64,000 bases of DNA from Rhodocyclaceae bacterium (GTDB taxonomy: Bacteria; Pseudomonadota; Gammaproteobacteria; Burkholderiales; Rhodocyclaceae), in contig JADJEF010000020.1 of the NCBI GenBank assembly GCA_016702335.1, positions 248,001-312,000 of the forward strand. The letters run 5' to 3'. The notes beneath the pieces are model-generated. The model searched no databases, was not told the origin of the DNA, and saw only the letters and a list, made by a program, of their open reading frames with translations. Shown here piece by piece: positions 16,636 through 26,056 of this stretch (position 1 is the stretch's first letter; every line of letters starts with the position of its first letter). The translations under genes were made by a program, and so were the position numbers.

Positions 16636-18635
16636 GAATCAACCGCCCCGTGACCCAGCGCCAGTGCTGGTGGCTGTTGGCCACCGCGGTCAGCGTGCTT
16701 GCACCGCTGGCCCGCCAGTTGCCACTGTGGCTGGTCGCCGCGATCACGGGAACCTTGCTGATACGCGGTCTGCTGACCTATCGGCAGTGGCGCCTGCCAC
16801 CGCGCTGGCTGCTGGTCCCGCTTACCTTCATCGGCACCGGCCTGGTGCTCTGGCATTACCGAACCCTGGTCGGGCGCGTACCAGGAATAGCCCTGCTGGC
16901 GGTGCTCCTGTCACTCAAGCTGCTTGAACTGCGCGTGGCGCGCGATGCGCTCACGGTCGTGCTGCTCGCGTATTTTCTGGTGCTTGCGCAGTTCATGTTC
17001 GATCAGGGTATTCCGGCGGGTTTGCTGGCCGTACTCAGTGTCGTCATTACCACAGCGACGTTGGCCGCCGCCAGTGATGACCGCCCGCCGCCGCTGGCAT
17101 TAGTGCGTCGCTGCGCAATCATGCTGCTGCAGGGCATCCCCTTCATGCTGGTGCTTTTCATACTCTTTCCACGCATTGACGGACCGCTCTGGGGCCTGCC
17201 ACAGGATCGCCATTCAGCTACCAGCGGGCTTTCCGACTCCATGTCACCAGGCAGCATTGCGCAACTGGCGCAGTCGGATGCCGTCGCCTTCCGGGTCAAG
17301 TTCGACGGTCCGGTGCCCCCGCAGAGTCAGCTTTACTGGCGCGGTCCGGTGATGTCCGACTATGACGGACGTACCTGGCGCGTGACCCAGCGAAATATTG
17401 TCCGTCCGCAGGTGCCCTACCTCATCGACAACACGGCAAGGGATGCCATTCGCTACGAACTCACGCTCGAACCGCATGGCCAGCGCTGGTTGATGGTACT
17501 GGAAATGCCCGATGCGCCACCCGCCAATGCAGGCCTGACCAGCGACCTGCAGTTTCTCAGCAATCAAGCCGTGCGTACCCGGCTGCGCTACACCCAAACG
17601 TCGGTACCCGACACGGCTTTTGGGCAGGACGAGACGCCGCAGGAACTGGCGAGCGCCCTCACTCTGCCCCGCTCAGGCAACCCGCGTATCCGTGAAGTGG
17701 CGGCGACGTGGCGAGTGCAGGCCAACTCGCAAGTCGGCGCTGGTGACACGGCGATTACGGCCACGCCAGCGGCCGATGCACTCATCCTCAAGGCCGCCGA
17801 GGAGTTTTTTCTGCGCCAATTGCTGGCCTATACGCTAACCCCGCCGCTGCTCGGAGAAAACGCGGTCGATGACTTTGTCTTCGGTACAAAAAAAGGCTTT
17901 TGCGAGCACTTTGCTTCGGCCTTTGTCTTCGCATTGCGTGCCGCCGGGGTTCCGGCGCGGGTGGTAGCGGGCTATCAGGGCGGGGAAATCAACCCGGTCG
18001 ATGGCTTTTTGGTCGTGCGCCAATACGATGCCCACGCCTGGACCGAGGTGTGGCTGTCCGGGCGCGGCTGGGTACGCATCGACCCGACCGCTATCACCAT
18101 GCCCAGGCGTATCGCTGACAACTTCATCTCAGCCGTACCCAGTGGCGAGCCGATCCCGCTGTTCGCGCGCGCCGACCTGTCATGGCTGCGCGCAGTGCGC
18201 AATCGATTCGATGCCGTGGCCAATGGTTGGAATCAAATGGTGCTGGGCTACAACGCCGCCAAGCAACGTGAGTTCCTGCAAAATCTGGGCATCGGCGAGC
18301 CGGACTGGCGCCGCATGACCGCGTTGCTGGCGGGCATCTGCGGGGTGCTCATGCTGCTGCTGACCACCTGGATACTCTGGCAACGACAGAAACTCGACCC
18401 GGCCTTGCGCATCTGGCAGAATTTCGCTCGCAAACTCGAGCGCCGAGGCATCCAGTGGCAACCGTGGGAAGGGCCGCTCGATTTTGCCCAACGTGCCGGT
18501 GAGCACTGGCCTGAACGCCGTGAGCAGATTCATGCGTTCGCACAGCGCTATGCCCGCCTGCGCTACGCCCGCACAACGGATGAGGGGAAAACCAGCGCGC
18601 TCAACGCGCTGCGCCGGGCGCTACGCGCGATTTGA
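16632..18635 (+). CDS. Membrane transglutaminase-like protein (TgpA type)
   Basis: 667 residues: five or six N-terminal membrane helices (DUF3488 region, residues about 10-190), a periplasmic transglutaminase-core domain, one membrane helix near 565-590 and a C-terminal DUF4129-like tail. The Cys-His-Asp triad is visible in KGFCEHFASAF, YDAHAWTEVW and WVRIDPTA. In Pseudomonas, TgpA is essential and periplasmic; its substrate is not settled. The ATG overlaps the DUF58 stop. Residues about 366-375 (QVGAGDTAI), just ahead of the catalytic core, come from a perfect copy of the dispersed repeat. Confidence 0.92.
   Translation: MRINRPVTQRQCWWLLATAVSVLAPLARQLPLWLVAAITGTLLIRGLLTYRQWRLPPRWLLVPLTFIGTGLVLWHYRTLVGRVPGIALLAVLLSLKLLELRVARDALTVVLLAYFLVLAQFMFDQGIPAGLLAVLSVVITTATLAAASDDRPPPLALVRRCAIMLLQGIPFMLVLFILFPRIDGPLWGLPQDRHSATSGLSDSMSPGSIAQLAQSDAVAFRVKFDGPVPPQSQLYWRGPVMSDYDGRTWRVTQRNIVRPQVPYLIDNTARDAIRYELTLEPHGQRWLMVLEMPDAPPANAGLTSDLQFLSNQAVRTRLRYTQTSVPDTAFGQDETPQELASALTLPRSGNPRIREVAATWRVQANSQVGAGDTAITATPAADALILKAAEEFFLRQLLAYTLTPPLLGENAVDDFVFGTKKGFCEHFASAFVFALRAAGVPARVVAGYQGGEINPVDGFLVVRQYDAHAWTEVWLSGRGWVRIDPTAITMPRRIADNFISAVPSGEPIPLFARADLSWLRAVRNRFDAVANGWNQMVLGYNAAKQREFLQNLGIGEPDWRRMTALLAGICGVLMLLLTTWILWQRQKLDPALRIWQNFARKLERRGIQWQPWEGPLDFAQRAGEHWPERREQIHAFAQRYARLRYARTTDEGKTSALNALRRALRAI
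17727..17755 (+). repeat. Dispersed repeat, copy 5 (inside transglutaminase gene)
   Basis: The best match to the consensus core AAGTCGGCGCTGGTGACACG, followed by GCGAT. It is read in frame as SQVGAGDTAI between the DUF3488 membrane region and the catalytic core. Confidence 0.8.
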
Positions 18636-18662
18636 CCAAGAAAGCCGCAGAACGCCGAAACC

Positions 18663-19121
18663 CTACCGACCCGGCAAGCGCCTGGGCTTGGCTTTCGGGG
18701 GCGGTACCGGTAGCGCATCGATCGTCTCACGCAACACCACCCGTACCTGTGAGTTCATACGGCATGAGGCCTCGGCGATCAGGTTGCCCCGGGGTGCGGC
18801 CGCGCTGCGATCGATGAGGTAGGCGTCGAATTTGAGCGCCAGCGTCACCGTGTTGTCGTCATTATGCAACTGCAAGCCACCCAGAATGCCGATATCCAGA
18901 TTGCCTGCCGGAACGATACGCACCGCAGACGAACTGATCACCTTGCGCGTGTAATCGACTTCCACTGGTTCCGAGTGAACATCTACTGACTTCACCGCCG
19001 AACGAACCGCCTGCACGACATCGACGGCCTGGCGAACACGGTCAACCGCCCGCGCTACGGCACTTCGCGCCATGGAAAGCGGTGCCACCCTGACCGTATT
19101 GAGTTCTGTCCGCTTGCCCAT
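18663..19121 (-). CDS. Uncharacterised 152-residue protein
   Basis: I did not recognise this family. The protein is soluble-looking, with Val-rich beta-strand patterning in the middle (KVISSSAVRIVPAGNLDIGILGG), no signal peptide or membrane segment, and a basic Pro/Lys/Arg-rich C terminus. Its start lies 4 bases after the stop of the AsmA-like gene, so it probably shares that transcript and may be functionally tied to it. Confidence 0.6.
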   Translation of the reverse strand: MGKRTELNTVRVAPLSMARSAVARAVDRVRQAVDVVQAVRSAVKSVDVHSEPVEVDYTRKVISSSAVRIVPAGNLDIGILGGLQLHNDDNTVTLALKFDAYLIDRSAAAPRGNLIAEASCRMNSQVRVVLRETIDALPVPPPKAKPRRLPGR

Positions 19122-19125
19122 ACGT

Positions 19126-21048
19126 TCAGCGCTGATAGTCTGGCTTGGCGAGCGTACCGCTCACCGTAACAGGCATTGCAAGACGCACTGCGCCCGTCTT
19201 CACCTCCAGGGCCAGTCGGCCGCTGGCAACCTGTGCTGCGTCGATACTGATGGCACCGTCAGCGCGCAAGGCGCCGGCCGTCAGTACCAGACCTGAAAAA
19301 TCAGCTCGCCCCTGATCAAAGACAACATTGCCTTCCAGCGAAGCAAATCGCGACTGCTCGCCCGTCCCGCGTCCCTGCACGAGGCGATCCAGATCCACCT
19401 GATTGAGAGTGCCCGGCGCGATGGCAAACTTACCCGCAATGTGCAGCCCGCTTAACAAATCGTCAGGCTGCTGGCCCGAGGCAGAAAACTCCGCCGTCCC
19501 ACTGGCAAACCCGTCCTTGAACCAAGCCGGGGCCCATTGACTGGCATCGACGCGCGTCAATTCCACCGTGCCATTGCCCTGCCACGGACCCGCCCAGGAG
19601 AGCTGGCCGGTCACCACCAGATCGCCGTTGTACATCCGCCCGGTAAAGCGTGACACGTTCATGGCGGTGGGCGTAAAACTGGCTTCGATGGCGCAGTCCG
19701 TCAGCGCTTTTCCGATACCGAACGGAATCTCGCATTGACCAGCCTGTATGCGGAGTTTCCAGACATTCGATACAGCTTCAGCGCTCATGGCAAACCTGCC
19801 AATATCAGGGTCCTGCCCCTGCGCGCTGAAGTTGGCAAATTTTCCCGCCTCAACGGCGGCGCTGAACGTCATGGGTGGCGACACGGGCTTGCTGCCCATC
19901 AGCAGCAAACCCGTTCCGGTCACTTCAGTGACGGGAAGGCGAACCGTTTGCGTAGCCTCACCAAACAGCGACGGCAATACGGCAAGAGGCACGGTCGGCG
20001 CATCAAGATGCAAGGCTGAAAAACTCTCCGGCAGGCTCCACAGGGACGCGACCGAAGCGCTGACATCGGCGCGATTGATCCGCACGGCCGTCGCCCCCTC
20101 CCCTAACACGACCTGAGCCAACTGCCACTGCGGTTTCGGTACCAGCACAAAATGGGCAGAGCCGATTTTGACCGGGGCAGCCAGCATCTGCGAAGCGCGC
20201 CCTTCAAACTCCTTGCGTTTGCCCTCGAACGGAATGAGTCCGACGCTCAGAACCAGCGCCACGGGACCAACAAGGCTCGCGGCGAGCAGCGGAATCGCTA
20301 TGCGACGACGTTTCATGCCCCGCTGACGAATGCGTTCGCGCATCTCCTCAAGCTCACGCTCTTCGGCCTCTCGACGGGCACGCGCATCCGCTTCTCGCCG
20401 GGCACGCTCTGCCGCGTCTTTTTTGGCCTTTTCGTCGGCGGCACGCCGGGTGCGTTCCGCCGCTTCAAATTTCGCCTTCTCTTCGGCCTCGGCGCGCTCG
20501 CGCTCCAGGGTCTCAAGCCGTACCTTTTCTTCGGCTTCGCTCCGGGCGCGGGCTTCCGCTTCTCGCTTCGCCCGTTCCTCGGCTTCCTGCCGGGCCAGCT
20601 CTGCTGCTTCTAGTCTGGATTTTTCTTCGGCGCGTTGGCGAGCGGCCGCTTCAGCCTGACGCACCTGCTCGCTCGTCTCATCGTCACGCTGTCCTCGGCG
20701 GGCGGCAACCTCGGCACGGAGTTGCTGCGCAAGACTGTCGCTCATCGCCGCATTGCGACCCGCGTCAGGAAATTCAAAAACCGACAACTCGTCATACACG
20801 TCGGTTTCCGAGGCCAGTCCCTCAGTCTCAATTTCCATGACTTCACGCAGATAGCCGGTCTGCGCCAAAACCACCAGCGCGCCGGCGACAGCTTCCTGCT
20901 CCGCCAAAGGAACGTCGGCTACCAGTTCCTCAGCCACAAACTGTCCCCGGCACAGCTTCAGCACCTCACGAAGCTCGTCGGGCAACTCCTGCGTCTTGCC
21001 ACTCGCTTCGCGCAACCCTTTGGCGGATTTGGTCAGAACGTGACTCAT
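19126..21048 (-). CDS. Coiled-coil, membrane-anchored AsmA-like protein
   Basis: 640 residues in three parts. Residues 1-90 form a helical domain (possibly winged-helix-like). About 90-245 is a continuous Ala/Glu/Arg coiled coil built on a repeated AEEKARxEAxERARREA pattern. A membrane helix at about 255-275 (IAIPLLAASLVGPVALVLSV) leads to a periplasmic domain reminiscent of AsmA/YhjG (FEGRASQMLAAPVKIGSAHF, then repeated beta-strand units to the end). AsmA-like proteins are implicated in lipid transport between membranes; assignment here is by architecture only. The N-terminal cytoplasmic coiled coil is unusual for the family. Confidence 0.55.
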   Translation of the reverse strand: MSHVLTKSAKGLREASGKTQELPDELREVLKLCRGQFVAEELVADVPLAEQEAVAGALVVLAQTGYLREVMEIETEGLASETDVYDELSVFEFPDAGRNAAMSDSLAQQLRAEVAARRGQRDDETSEQVRQAEAAARQRAEEKSRLEAAELARQEAEERAKREAEARARSEAEEKVRLETLERERAEAEEKAKFEAAERTRRAADEKAKKDAAERARREADARARREAEERELEEMRERIRQRGMKRRRIAIPLLAASLVGPVALVLSVGLIPFEGKRKEFEGRASQMLAAPVKIGSAHFVLVPKPQWQLAQVVLGEGATAVRINRADVSASVASLWSLPESFSALHLDAPTVPLAVLPSLFGEATQTVRLPVTEVTGTGLLLMGSKPVSPPMTFSAAVEAGKFANFSAQGQDPDIGRFAMSAEAVSNVWKLRIQAGQCEIPFGIGKALTDCAIEASFTPTAMNVSRFTGRMYNGDLVVTGQLSWAGPWQGNGTVELTRVDASQWAPAWFKDGFASGTAEFSASGQQPDDLLSGLHIAGKFAIAPGTLNQVDLDRLVQGRGTGEQSRFASLEGNVVFDQGRADFSGLVLTAGALRADGAISIDAAQVASGRLALEVKTGAVRLAMPVTVSGTLAKPDYQR

Positions 21049-21304
21049 GAGGTCGGATTTTCCGGGAATTAGTCTTGATCAGGGCGAAAAAGTGCAGCAG
21101 TTGATCCGTCTAATTATTGATTTTGCCGCAGTTTTAGACGCGCAGGCAGCCACTGGCATCAGTTTGGCTGGCCGAATGCGCGATAATGGTGCCCTTGCGT
21201 GGCTGAATTTCCCTGTAGCGCCTCACCCGGTTGCGGTGATGATGCGTGCGTGCTGGGGTAGCGCCCCGCCTCACCATCCCCGTCCGCCACGTCGCGGCCC
21301 CATC

Positions 21305-23440
21305 ATGAGCGAAACTGTTTCCACCTTTGCCGAGCTCAAGCTCGCACCCGCCCTGCTATCTGCCCTGGCCGAGGTCGGCTATGAAACCCCCTCACCCATT
21401 CAGGCGGCCTGCATACCCGTGCTGCTCGCCGGTAATGATCTGCTTGGCGAAGCCCAGACCGGCACCGGCAAGACCGCCGCGTTTGCGCTGCCCTTGCTGC
21501 AGGGCATCGACCTTAAGCGCCCGGTGCCTCAGGCGCTGGTACTCACGCCGACACGCGAGCTGGCGATCCAGGTGGCCGAAGCCCTGCAAAAATACGCCCA
21601 CCACATGCCCGGCTTCCACGTGCTGCCGGTCTATGGCGGGCAGAGCATGGTGGTGCAGCTGCGCCAGCTTTCCCGCGGCGCGCATGTGATCGTCGGCACG
21701 CCGGGGCGCATCATGGACCACCTTGAGCGCAAGAGCCTGGCGCTCGACCAGCTCAAGATGCTGGTGCTCGACGAAGCCGACGAAATGCTGCGCATGGGCT
21801 TCATCGATGATGTGGAGTGGATTCTCGAACATACGCCCGCCACGCGTCAGACGGCCCTCTTTTCGGCCACGATGCCGGACGCCATTCGGCATATTGCACA
21901 TGCGCAGATGCGCGACCCCAAGGAAATCAAGATCCGTGCGGCCACGCAGACGGTGGATACCATCCGTCAGTCGTACTGCATGGCTCACGGCGGGCAAAAG
22001 CTGGAAGCGCTGACGCGCATTCTTGAAGTCGAGGAAGACTTCGATGCCGCCATCATCTTTGTGCGAACCAAGCTGGCCACCGTTGAAGTCGCCGAGAAGC
22101 TGGAGGCCCGCGGTTACTCGGTCGCTGCGCTCTCGGGTGATCTGACCCAGGGCTTGCGCGAGCAGGTCATCGAGCGCCTGAAGAACGGCAATCTCGACAT
22201 CATCGTCGCCACCGACGTGGCCGCCCGTGGCCTGGATGTGCCGCGCATCAGCCACGTGATCAACTACGACGTACCCTACGACACTGAAGCCTACGTGCAC
22301 CGTATTGGCCGCACTGGCCGTGCCGGTCGCACTGGTCGCGCGATTCTGTTTATCAGCCCGCGCGAAATGCGCATGCTCAAGACCATCGAACGCGCCACCC
22401 GCCAGAAGATCGAGGCGCTGGCCATGCCTACGCTCGACGAGGTAGCCGACCGCCGCGTCGCGCAATTCGTGCAGCAGATCATCGACGCCCATAGTGAGCA
22501 GAAGCTCGACTTCTTCGTCGAGATGGTGCGCAAGATGGAAGAAGATCACAACATGGATGCGCGCGAGGTTGCTGCCGCTCTCGCCTGGCTGGCGCAGCGC
22601 GAGCGCCCCCTGCAGCAGACCAATCCCCGCCGCGAATCGAACGCAAGCGCCGTGTCGCCAGCGCCGACTTCCCAAACGCCCTTCGACCGCGAGCAGTACG
22701 CAGCGCAGCGTGCCGACAAATGGGCGGCACGAGTCGAGCGCGGCGATCGCGCTTTCCCTTACGATGCTGGCAATCCGGAAACCTCGGTCGCCCGCGCCCC
22801 GCGCGAAAACCGTGGCGAGATTCTGGAAAAGCGGCGCACCTTTGCCTCGGGCAAGCTGGCCAAGTACCGCATCGAAGTGGGCAAGGACCAGGGCGTCATG
22901 CCCAAAGAAATCGTCGGCGCCATTGCCAACGAATGCGGCATCGAAGGCAAATACATCGGTCAGATCAACCTCTTTGACAGTTACAGCACCGTCGAGCTGC
23001 CCGCTGACCTGCCGGCGGACGTGATGGACATCCTGCAGCGCGTGCGCGTCAAGCAGCAACCCTTGCGCACCCGTATGCTGGCGGAGGGCGAGTTCATCGA
23101 GCCACCGCCGCGTCGGCGTACGGAAGGTGCTTTCGGCGGCAAGCCCGGCTTTTCACGCGAGCGTTCGGATGCCCCGCGTCGGGAATTTTCTGATGCGCCC
23201 CGTCGCGATTTCTCCGATCGCCCCAAGTCCGCCAAGCCTTACGGTGAGCGCGAGCGTCCGGCCTATGGCAAGCCTGCGGGCGACAAGCCCCCGTTCGCCA
23301 AGAGCGGCTTCGATGCTCCCCGCCGTGCTGCACCTACCGGCGATCGCCCTGCACGCACCGGTGAGCGCTCCGGCCCCGGCACCATTCGCGCCGATCGCCC
23401 GGCCCGTGCCAAGCCAGCAGGCAAGAAATTCTCCCGTTAA
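21305..23440 (+). CDS. DEAD-box ATP-dependent RNA helicase (DeaD/CsdA type)
   Basis: 711 residues from the ATG at 21305; an upstream in-frame start at 21047 adds 86 unrelated residues and was rejected. Motifs in order: Q motif (YETPSPIQ), AQTGTGKT, PTRELAIQ, VLDEADEML (DEAD), SATMP, and HRIGRTGRAGRTG. A DbpA-like RNA-binding domain follows (GKDQGVMPKEIVGAIANECG), then a basic Arg/Lys/Pro-rich tail with repeated RRDFSDRPK-like units. It unwinds RNA in ribosome assembly and cold adaptation. The 256-base leader upstream holds no gene I can see. Residues about 448-457 in the inter-domain linker come from a dispersed-repeat copy. Confidence 0.93.
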   Translation: MSETVSTFAELKLAPALLSALAEVGYETPSPIQAACIPVLLAGNDLLGEAQTGTGKTAAFALPLLQGIDLKRPVPQALVLTPTRELAIQVAEALQKYAHHMPGFHVLPVYGGQSMVVQLRQLSRGAHVIVGTPGRIMDHLERKSLALDQLKMLVLDEADEMLRMGFIDDVEWILEHTPATRQTALFSATMPDAIRHIAHAQMRDPKEIKIRAATQTVDTIRQSYCMAHGGQKLEALTRILEVEEDFDAAIIFVRTKLATVEVAEKLEARGYSVAALSGDLTQGLREQVIERLKNGNLDIIVATDVAARGLDVPRISHVINYDVPYDTEAYVHRIGRTGRAGRTGRAILFISPREMRMLKTIERATRQKIEALAMPTLDEVADRRVAQFVQQIIDAHSEQKLDFFVEMVRKMEEDHNMDAREVAAALAWLAQRERPLQQTNPRRESNASAVSPAPTSQTPFDREQYAAQRADKWAARVERGDRAFPYDAGNPETSVARAPRENRGEILEKRRTFASGKLAKYRIEVGKDQGVMPKEIVGAIANECGIEGKYIGQINLFDSYSTVELPADLPADVMDILQRVRVKQQPLRTRMLAEGEFIEPPPRRRTEGAFGGKPGFSRERSDAPRREFSDAPRRDFSDRPKSAKPYGERERPAYGKPAGDKPPFAKSGFDAPRRAAPTGDRPARTGERSGPGTIRADRPARAKPAGKKFSR
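22646..22674 (-). repeat. Dispersed repeat, copy 6 (inside DEAD-box gene)
   Basis: Reverse-orientation copy (CGCCGTGTCGCCAGCGCCGA) with two or three changes from the consensus. It is read in frame as AVSPAPTS in the low-complexity linker between the helicase core and the RNA-binding domain. Confidence 0.72.
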
Positions 23441-23460
23441 TTTTTGCTCAGGAGCCCCGG

Positions 23461-23985
23461 ATGCCCCAGTACGCCATTGGTGAAAAGACGCCCAAGCTCG
23501 GCAGCGGCGCCTGGATCGCCGACAATGCCACGGTGATCGGCGATGTGCGCTTAGGCGACAACGCCAGCATCTGGTTCAGCGCCGTTCTGCGCGGCGACAA
23601 CGACCCGATCAGCATTGGCAAGAACAGCAATATTCAGGATGGCTCGGTGCTGCATACCGATATCGGTGCGCCGCTCACCGTAGGCGAAAACGTGACCGTC
23701 GGACACATGGTCATGCTGCATGGCTGCACGGTGGGTGACGGCTCGCTGATTGGCATCAAGAGCGTCATCCTCAACCGCGCTGTCATCGGCAAATCGTGCC
23801 TCATTGGTGCCAACACTCTGATTCCTGAAGGCAAGGTCATTCCGGACCGCTCGCTGGTCATGGGCTCGCCGGGGAAAGTGGTACGAGAACTGACGGATCA
23901 GGAGGTCGCTTCGCTGGCAATGAGCGCTGCGCATTACGTGGAAAACGCCAAGCGTTACGCCACCGATCTAAAGGTGCTGCCGTGA
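23461..23985 (+). CDS. Gamma-carbonic-anhydrase-family hexapeptide protein
   Basis: 174 residues forming a left-handed beta-helix of hexapeptide repeats (I-G-D-N-A-x type). The zinc-site histidines of the gamma class appear in SVLHTD and GHMVMLHGC. It resembles YrdA/PaaY proteins, whose hydratase activity is variable. The start is 20 bases after the helicase stop and its stop overlaps the next gene, so it is probably co-transcribed with both. Confidence 0.9.
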   Translation: MPQYAIGEKTPKLGSGAWIADNATVIGDVRLGDNASIWFSAVLRGDNDPISIGKNSNIQDGSVLHTDIGAPLTVGENVTVGHMVMLHGCTVGDGSLIGIKSVILNRAVIGKSCLIGANTLIPEGKVIPDRSLVMGSPGKVVRELTDQEVASLAMSAAHYVENAKRYATDLKVLP

Positions 23986-24680
23986 GGCTACTGCGGGTGG
24001 CGACGTTCTTGCTGCCGCTGACGCTTGTACCGGCCTTGGCGACAGCGGGCAGCAAACCCGCCGGAACCCGTATTGAATTCAGCGCCCAGGCGCAGCGCAT
24101 GGCACCCAACGACCTGGGGCGCGCCGCGGCCTTTGTCGAGATCGCGGGTACTGACCTGAACGAGATCGCCCAGCGCGCCAACACAACGCTCAACGCGGCC
24201 TTGGCTATCGCCAAGACATTCCCTACGGTGGCGACGCAAACCGGCACCTCGCGCACCACTCCCATTTACGGCAAAGGCAAGAGTGGTGTGACCAGTATCG
24301 AGTCGTGGCGGGTTCACTCCGAACTCACGCTGGAAACGCGCGACGCCGCGGTGCTGGGTGAGTTGCTCGGCCAGCTTCAAACGGCAGGTATTGCGGTGAG
24401 CGATGTCAACTTCGCGCCTTCCCCCGAGGCCCGGCGCAAGGCCGAGGACGATGCCGCCATCGATGCCATTCGCGTCTTCCGTGAAAAGTCAGCGCGCTAC
24501 GCGGGTGCCCTGAAGCGCCCGTACAAGATCCGGCAGTTGGATATTCGCGCTGCCAGCAGCCTTCTGCCCGTGACTCGCGGTGCCGCCATGATCGCCGACG
24601 AGTCCAACACCTTGCCGGTGGAACCCGGTTCGTCGAACGTGGTGATGGTGGTCAAAGGCGAGATCGAGCTCGTCGAATAA
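23982..24680 (+). CDS. SIMPL (DUF541) domain periplasmic protein
   Basis: 232 residues starting at a GTG that overlaps the previous gene's TGA (GTGA). The signal peptide is RLLRVATFLLPLTLVPALATA. The mature part has the SIMPL pattern: LNAALAIAKTF..., the mid-domain YRVHSELTLETRD-like strand (WRVHSELTLETRD), then a repeat of similar strands and an exposed C-terminal strand VVMVVKGEIELVE. The family is often linked to oxidative or envelope stress; no direct function is assigned. Confidence 0.85.
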   Translation: MRLLRVATFLLPLTLVPALATAGSKPAGTRIEFSAQAQRMAPNDLGRAAAFVEIAGTDLNEIAQRANTTLNAALAIAKTFPTVATQTGTSRTTPIYGKGKSGVTSIESWRVHSELTLETRDAAVLGELLGQLQTAGIAVSDVNFAPSPEARRKAEDDAAIDAIRVFREKSARYAGALKRPYKIRQLDIRAASSLLPVTRGAAMIADESNTLPVEPGSSNVVMVVKGEIELVE

Positions 24681-24977
24681 TGTTTTGACAAGCGCCGTTT
24701 TGCCACCTACAGTAAAGCTGCGTCCTAAAAATTTTGTTACCGACTTACTAACAAGCTGGATGCATTAAGGAGGCACTTATCGGAAGGCCGCTGATTTTCT
24801 GATGAAGTGATACCAATTTCGGGACCACAACGGGTTCCAGCCCCGGTGATACGTGGGCAGCGCCGAGTTATCTGATTCGCGGGCGCGGACAAATACGGCG
24901 AAATCAGGTGTGCTAGTCGGTACCCGCACCGCATGCTTCTGGCATTCTGTGCGGGTTGTTTTTTTGGCGTACCCCCT

Positions 24978-25682
24978 ATGCTCCTTCATCAAGAACTGAC
25001 CCGACGCCAGGCTTTTTCGCTCGGCTTGCGCGCCGTGTTGCCGATGCATCTGGGTGTCGCGCCGTTTGGTCTGATTTATGGGGTCGTGGCGGTACAAAGC
25101 GGTATTCCCGCATTGGCCGCGGTGCTCATGTCGTCCGTTGTCTTTGCCGGCTCTTCGCAGTTTCTGATCGCCCAGATGGTCGGCACCAGCGCACCAATGC
25201 TGATTGCTCTCGGCGCGGTCATTCTGGTCAATCTCCGGCACGCGCTCTATAGCGCGTCGGTCGCGCCGGCCTTGGTGCACCTGCCCAACCGGTGGAAGGC
25301 TCTGCTTGCTTACCTTCTTACCGACGAGGCCTATGCCGCCGCTATTCCTTCGCTACTGGCCACACCTCGCCCCCCCAATGCGCACTGGGTACTTTTCGGC
25401 AGCGGCATCGGCCTGTGGTCAGGCTGGCAACTGGCGACCCTGGCGGGCGTGCTTATTGGCGCGCAACTGCCCAGCGGACTCGATCTCGAGTTCGCCTTGC
25501 CGCTGACCTTCATCGCCATTGTCGTACCCATGATCAACAGCCGTGCACGACTCATTGCCGCCGCCGTAGCAGGCATGGCGGCGTTGGTGCTCGCTGGCTT
25601 GCCGTTCAAGACCGGACTGCTGCTCGCGGCCATCACCGGCCTGATCGCCGGGGCTATGGCGTCGAAAGGGAAGGCGGCATGA
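24978..25682 (+). CDS. azlC: AzlC-family branched-chain amino acid exporter, large subunit
   Basis: About 234 residues from the Met at 24978; an upstream start at 24933 is also in frame. It is highly hydrophobic with several membrane segments and the AzlC signature at the N terminus (FSLGLRAVLPMHLGVAPFGLIYG, VVFAGSSQFLIAQM). AzlC with AzlD exports branched-chain amino acids. The stop overlaps the azlD start (ATGA). The 297 bases upstream show no gene. Confidence 0.9.
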   Translation: MLLHQELTRRQAFSLGLRAVLPMHLGVAPFGLIYGVVAVQSGIPALAAVLMSSVVFAGSSQFLIAQMVGTSAPMLIALGAVILVNLRHALYSASVAPALVHLPNRWKALLAYLLTDEAYAAAIPSLLATPRPPNAHWVLFGSGIGLWSGWQLATLAGVLIGAQLPSGLDLEFALPLTFIAIVVPMINSRARLIAAAVAGMAALVLAGLPFKTGLLLAAITGLIAGAMASKGKAA

Positions 25683-26011
25683 CGACGCTGACACCGATAG
25701 AGATATGGCTGCTGCTGGCCGCCGCTGGCCTGGCGACACTTCTTACTCGCGCGAGCTTCATTTTCGCGGAGGGGCATTACAGCGCGCCGGGTTGGCTGCG
25801 CCAACTCATGCCTTTCGTACCCATTGCCACGCTCACCGCACTGACGATTCCCGACATTGCCTTGATCGAAGGCGCACTGGCGCTGGGGCTTGGTAACGCC
25901 AAACTGTGGGCTGGCGTGGTGGCCGTATTGGTGGCCGCGCGCTGGAAAAACATTCTGCTGACCATAGCGTCGGGCTTTGCGGCGCTGATTGTGCTGCGCC
26001 AACTCATTTGA
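25679..26011 (+). CDS. azlD: AzlD-family small subunit of branched-chain amino acid exporter
   Basis: 110 residues with three or four membrane helices. Family features are the N-terminal TRASF turn (LATLLTRASFIF) and VPIATLTALTIPDI. It partners AzlC. The ATG at 25679 shares bases with the azlC TGA; a much longer in-frame start at 25292 would lie inside azlC and was rejected. Confidence 0.9.
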   Translation: MTTLTPIEIWLLLAAAGLATLLTRASFIFAEGHYSAPGWLRQLMPFVPIATLTALTIPDIALIEGALALGLGNAKLWAGVVAVLVAARWKNILLTIASGFAALIVLRQLI

Positions 26012-26021
26012 GCCTGCCATT

Positions 26022-26050
26022 CCGCAAGTCGGCGCTGGTTACACGGCGAT
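26022..26050 (+). repeat. Dispersed repeat, copy 7 (intergenic)
   Basis: Full-length copy with a single change from the consensus (GGTTACACGG instead of GGTGACACGG). It fills most of the 45-base gap between the convergent azlD and ftsB stop codons. Confidence 0.8.
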
Positions 26051-26056
26051 TTTTCG

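Noticed and set aside
20330..20660. Tandem DNA repeat in the AsmA-like gene
   Set aside because: It reflects the heptad-like Ala/Glu/Arg protein repeat of the coiled coil; DNA units vary in sequence and length.
21392..23059. A 555-codon minus-strand open frame over the DEAD-box gene
   Set aside because: Antisense shadow of a clearly coding helicase; the His/Asp-rich product resembles no family.
24681..24977. A possible riboswitch upstream of azlC
   Set aside because: No recognisable conserved aptamer elements or terminator/antiterminator pair was seen.
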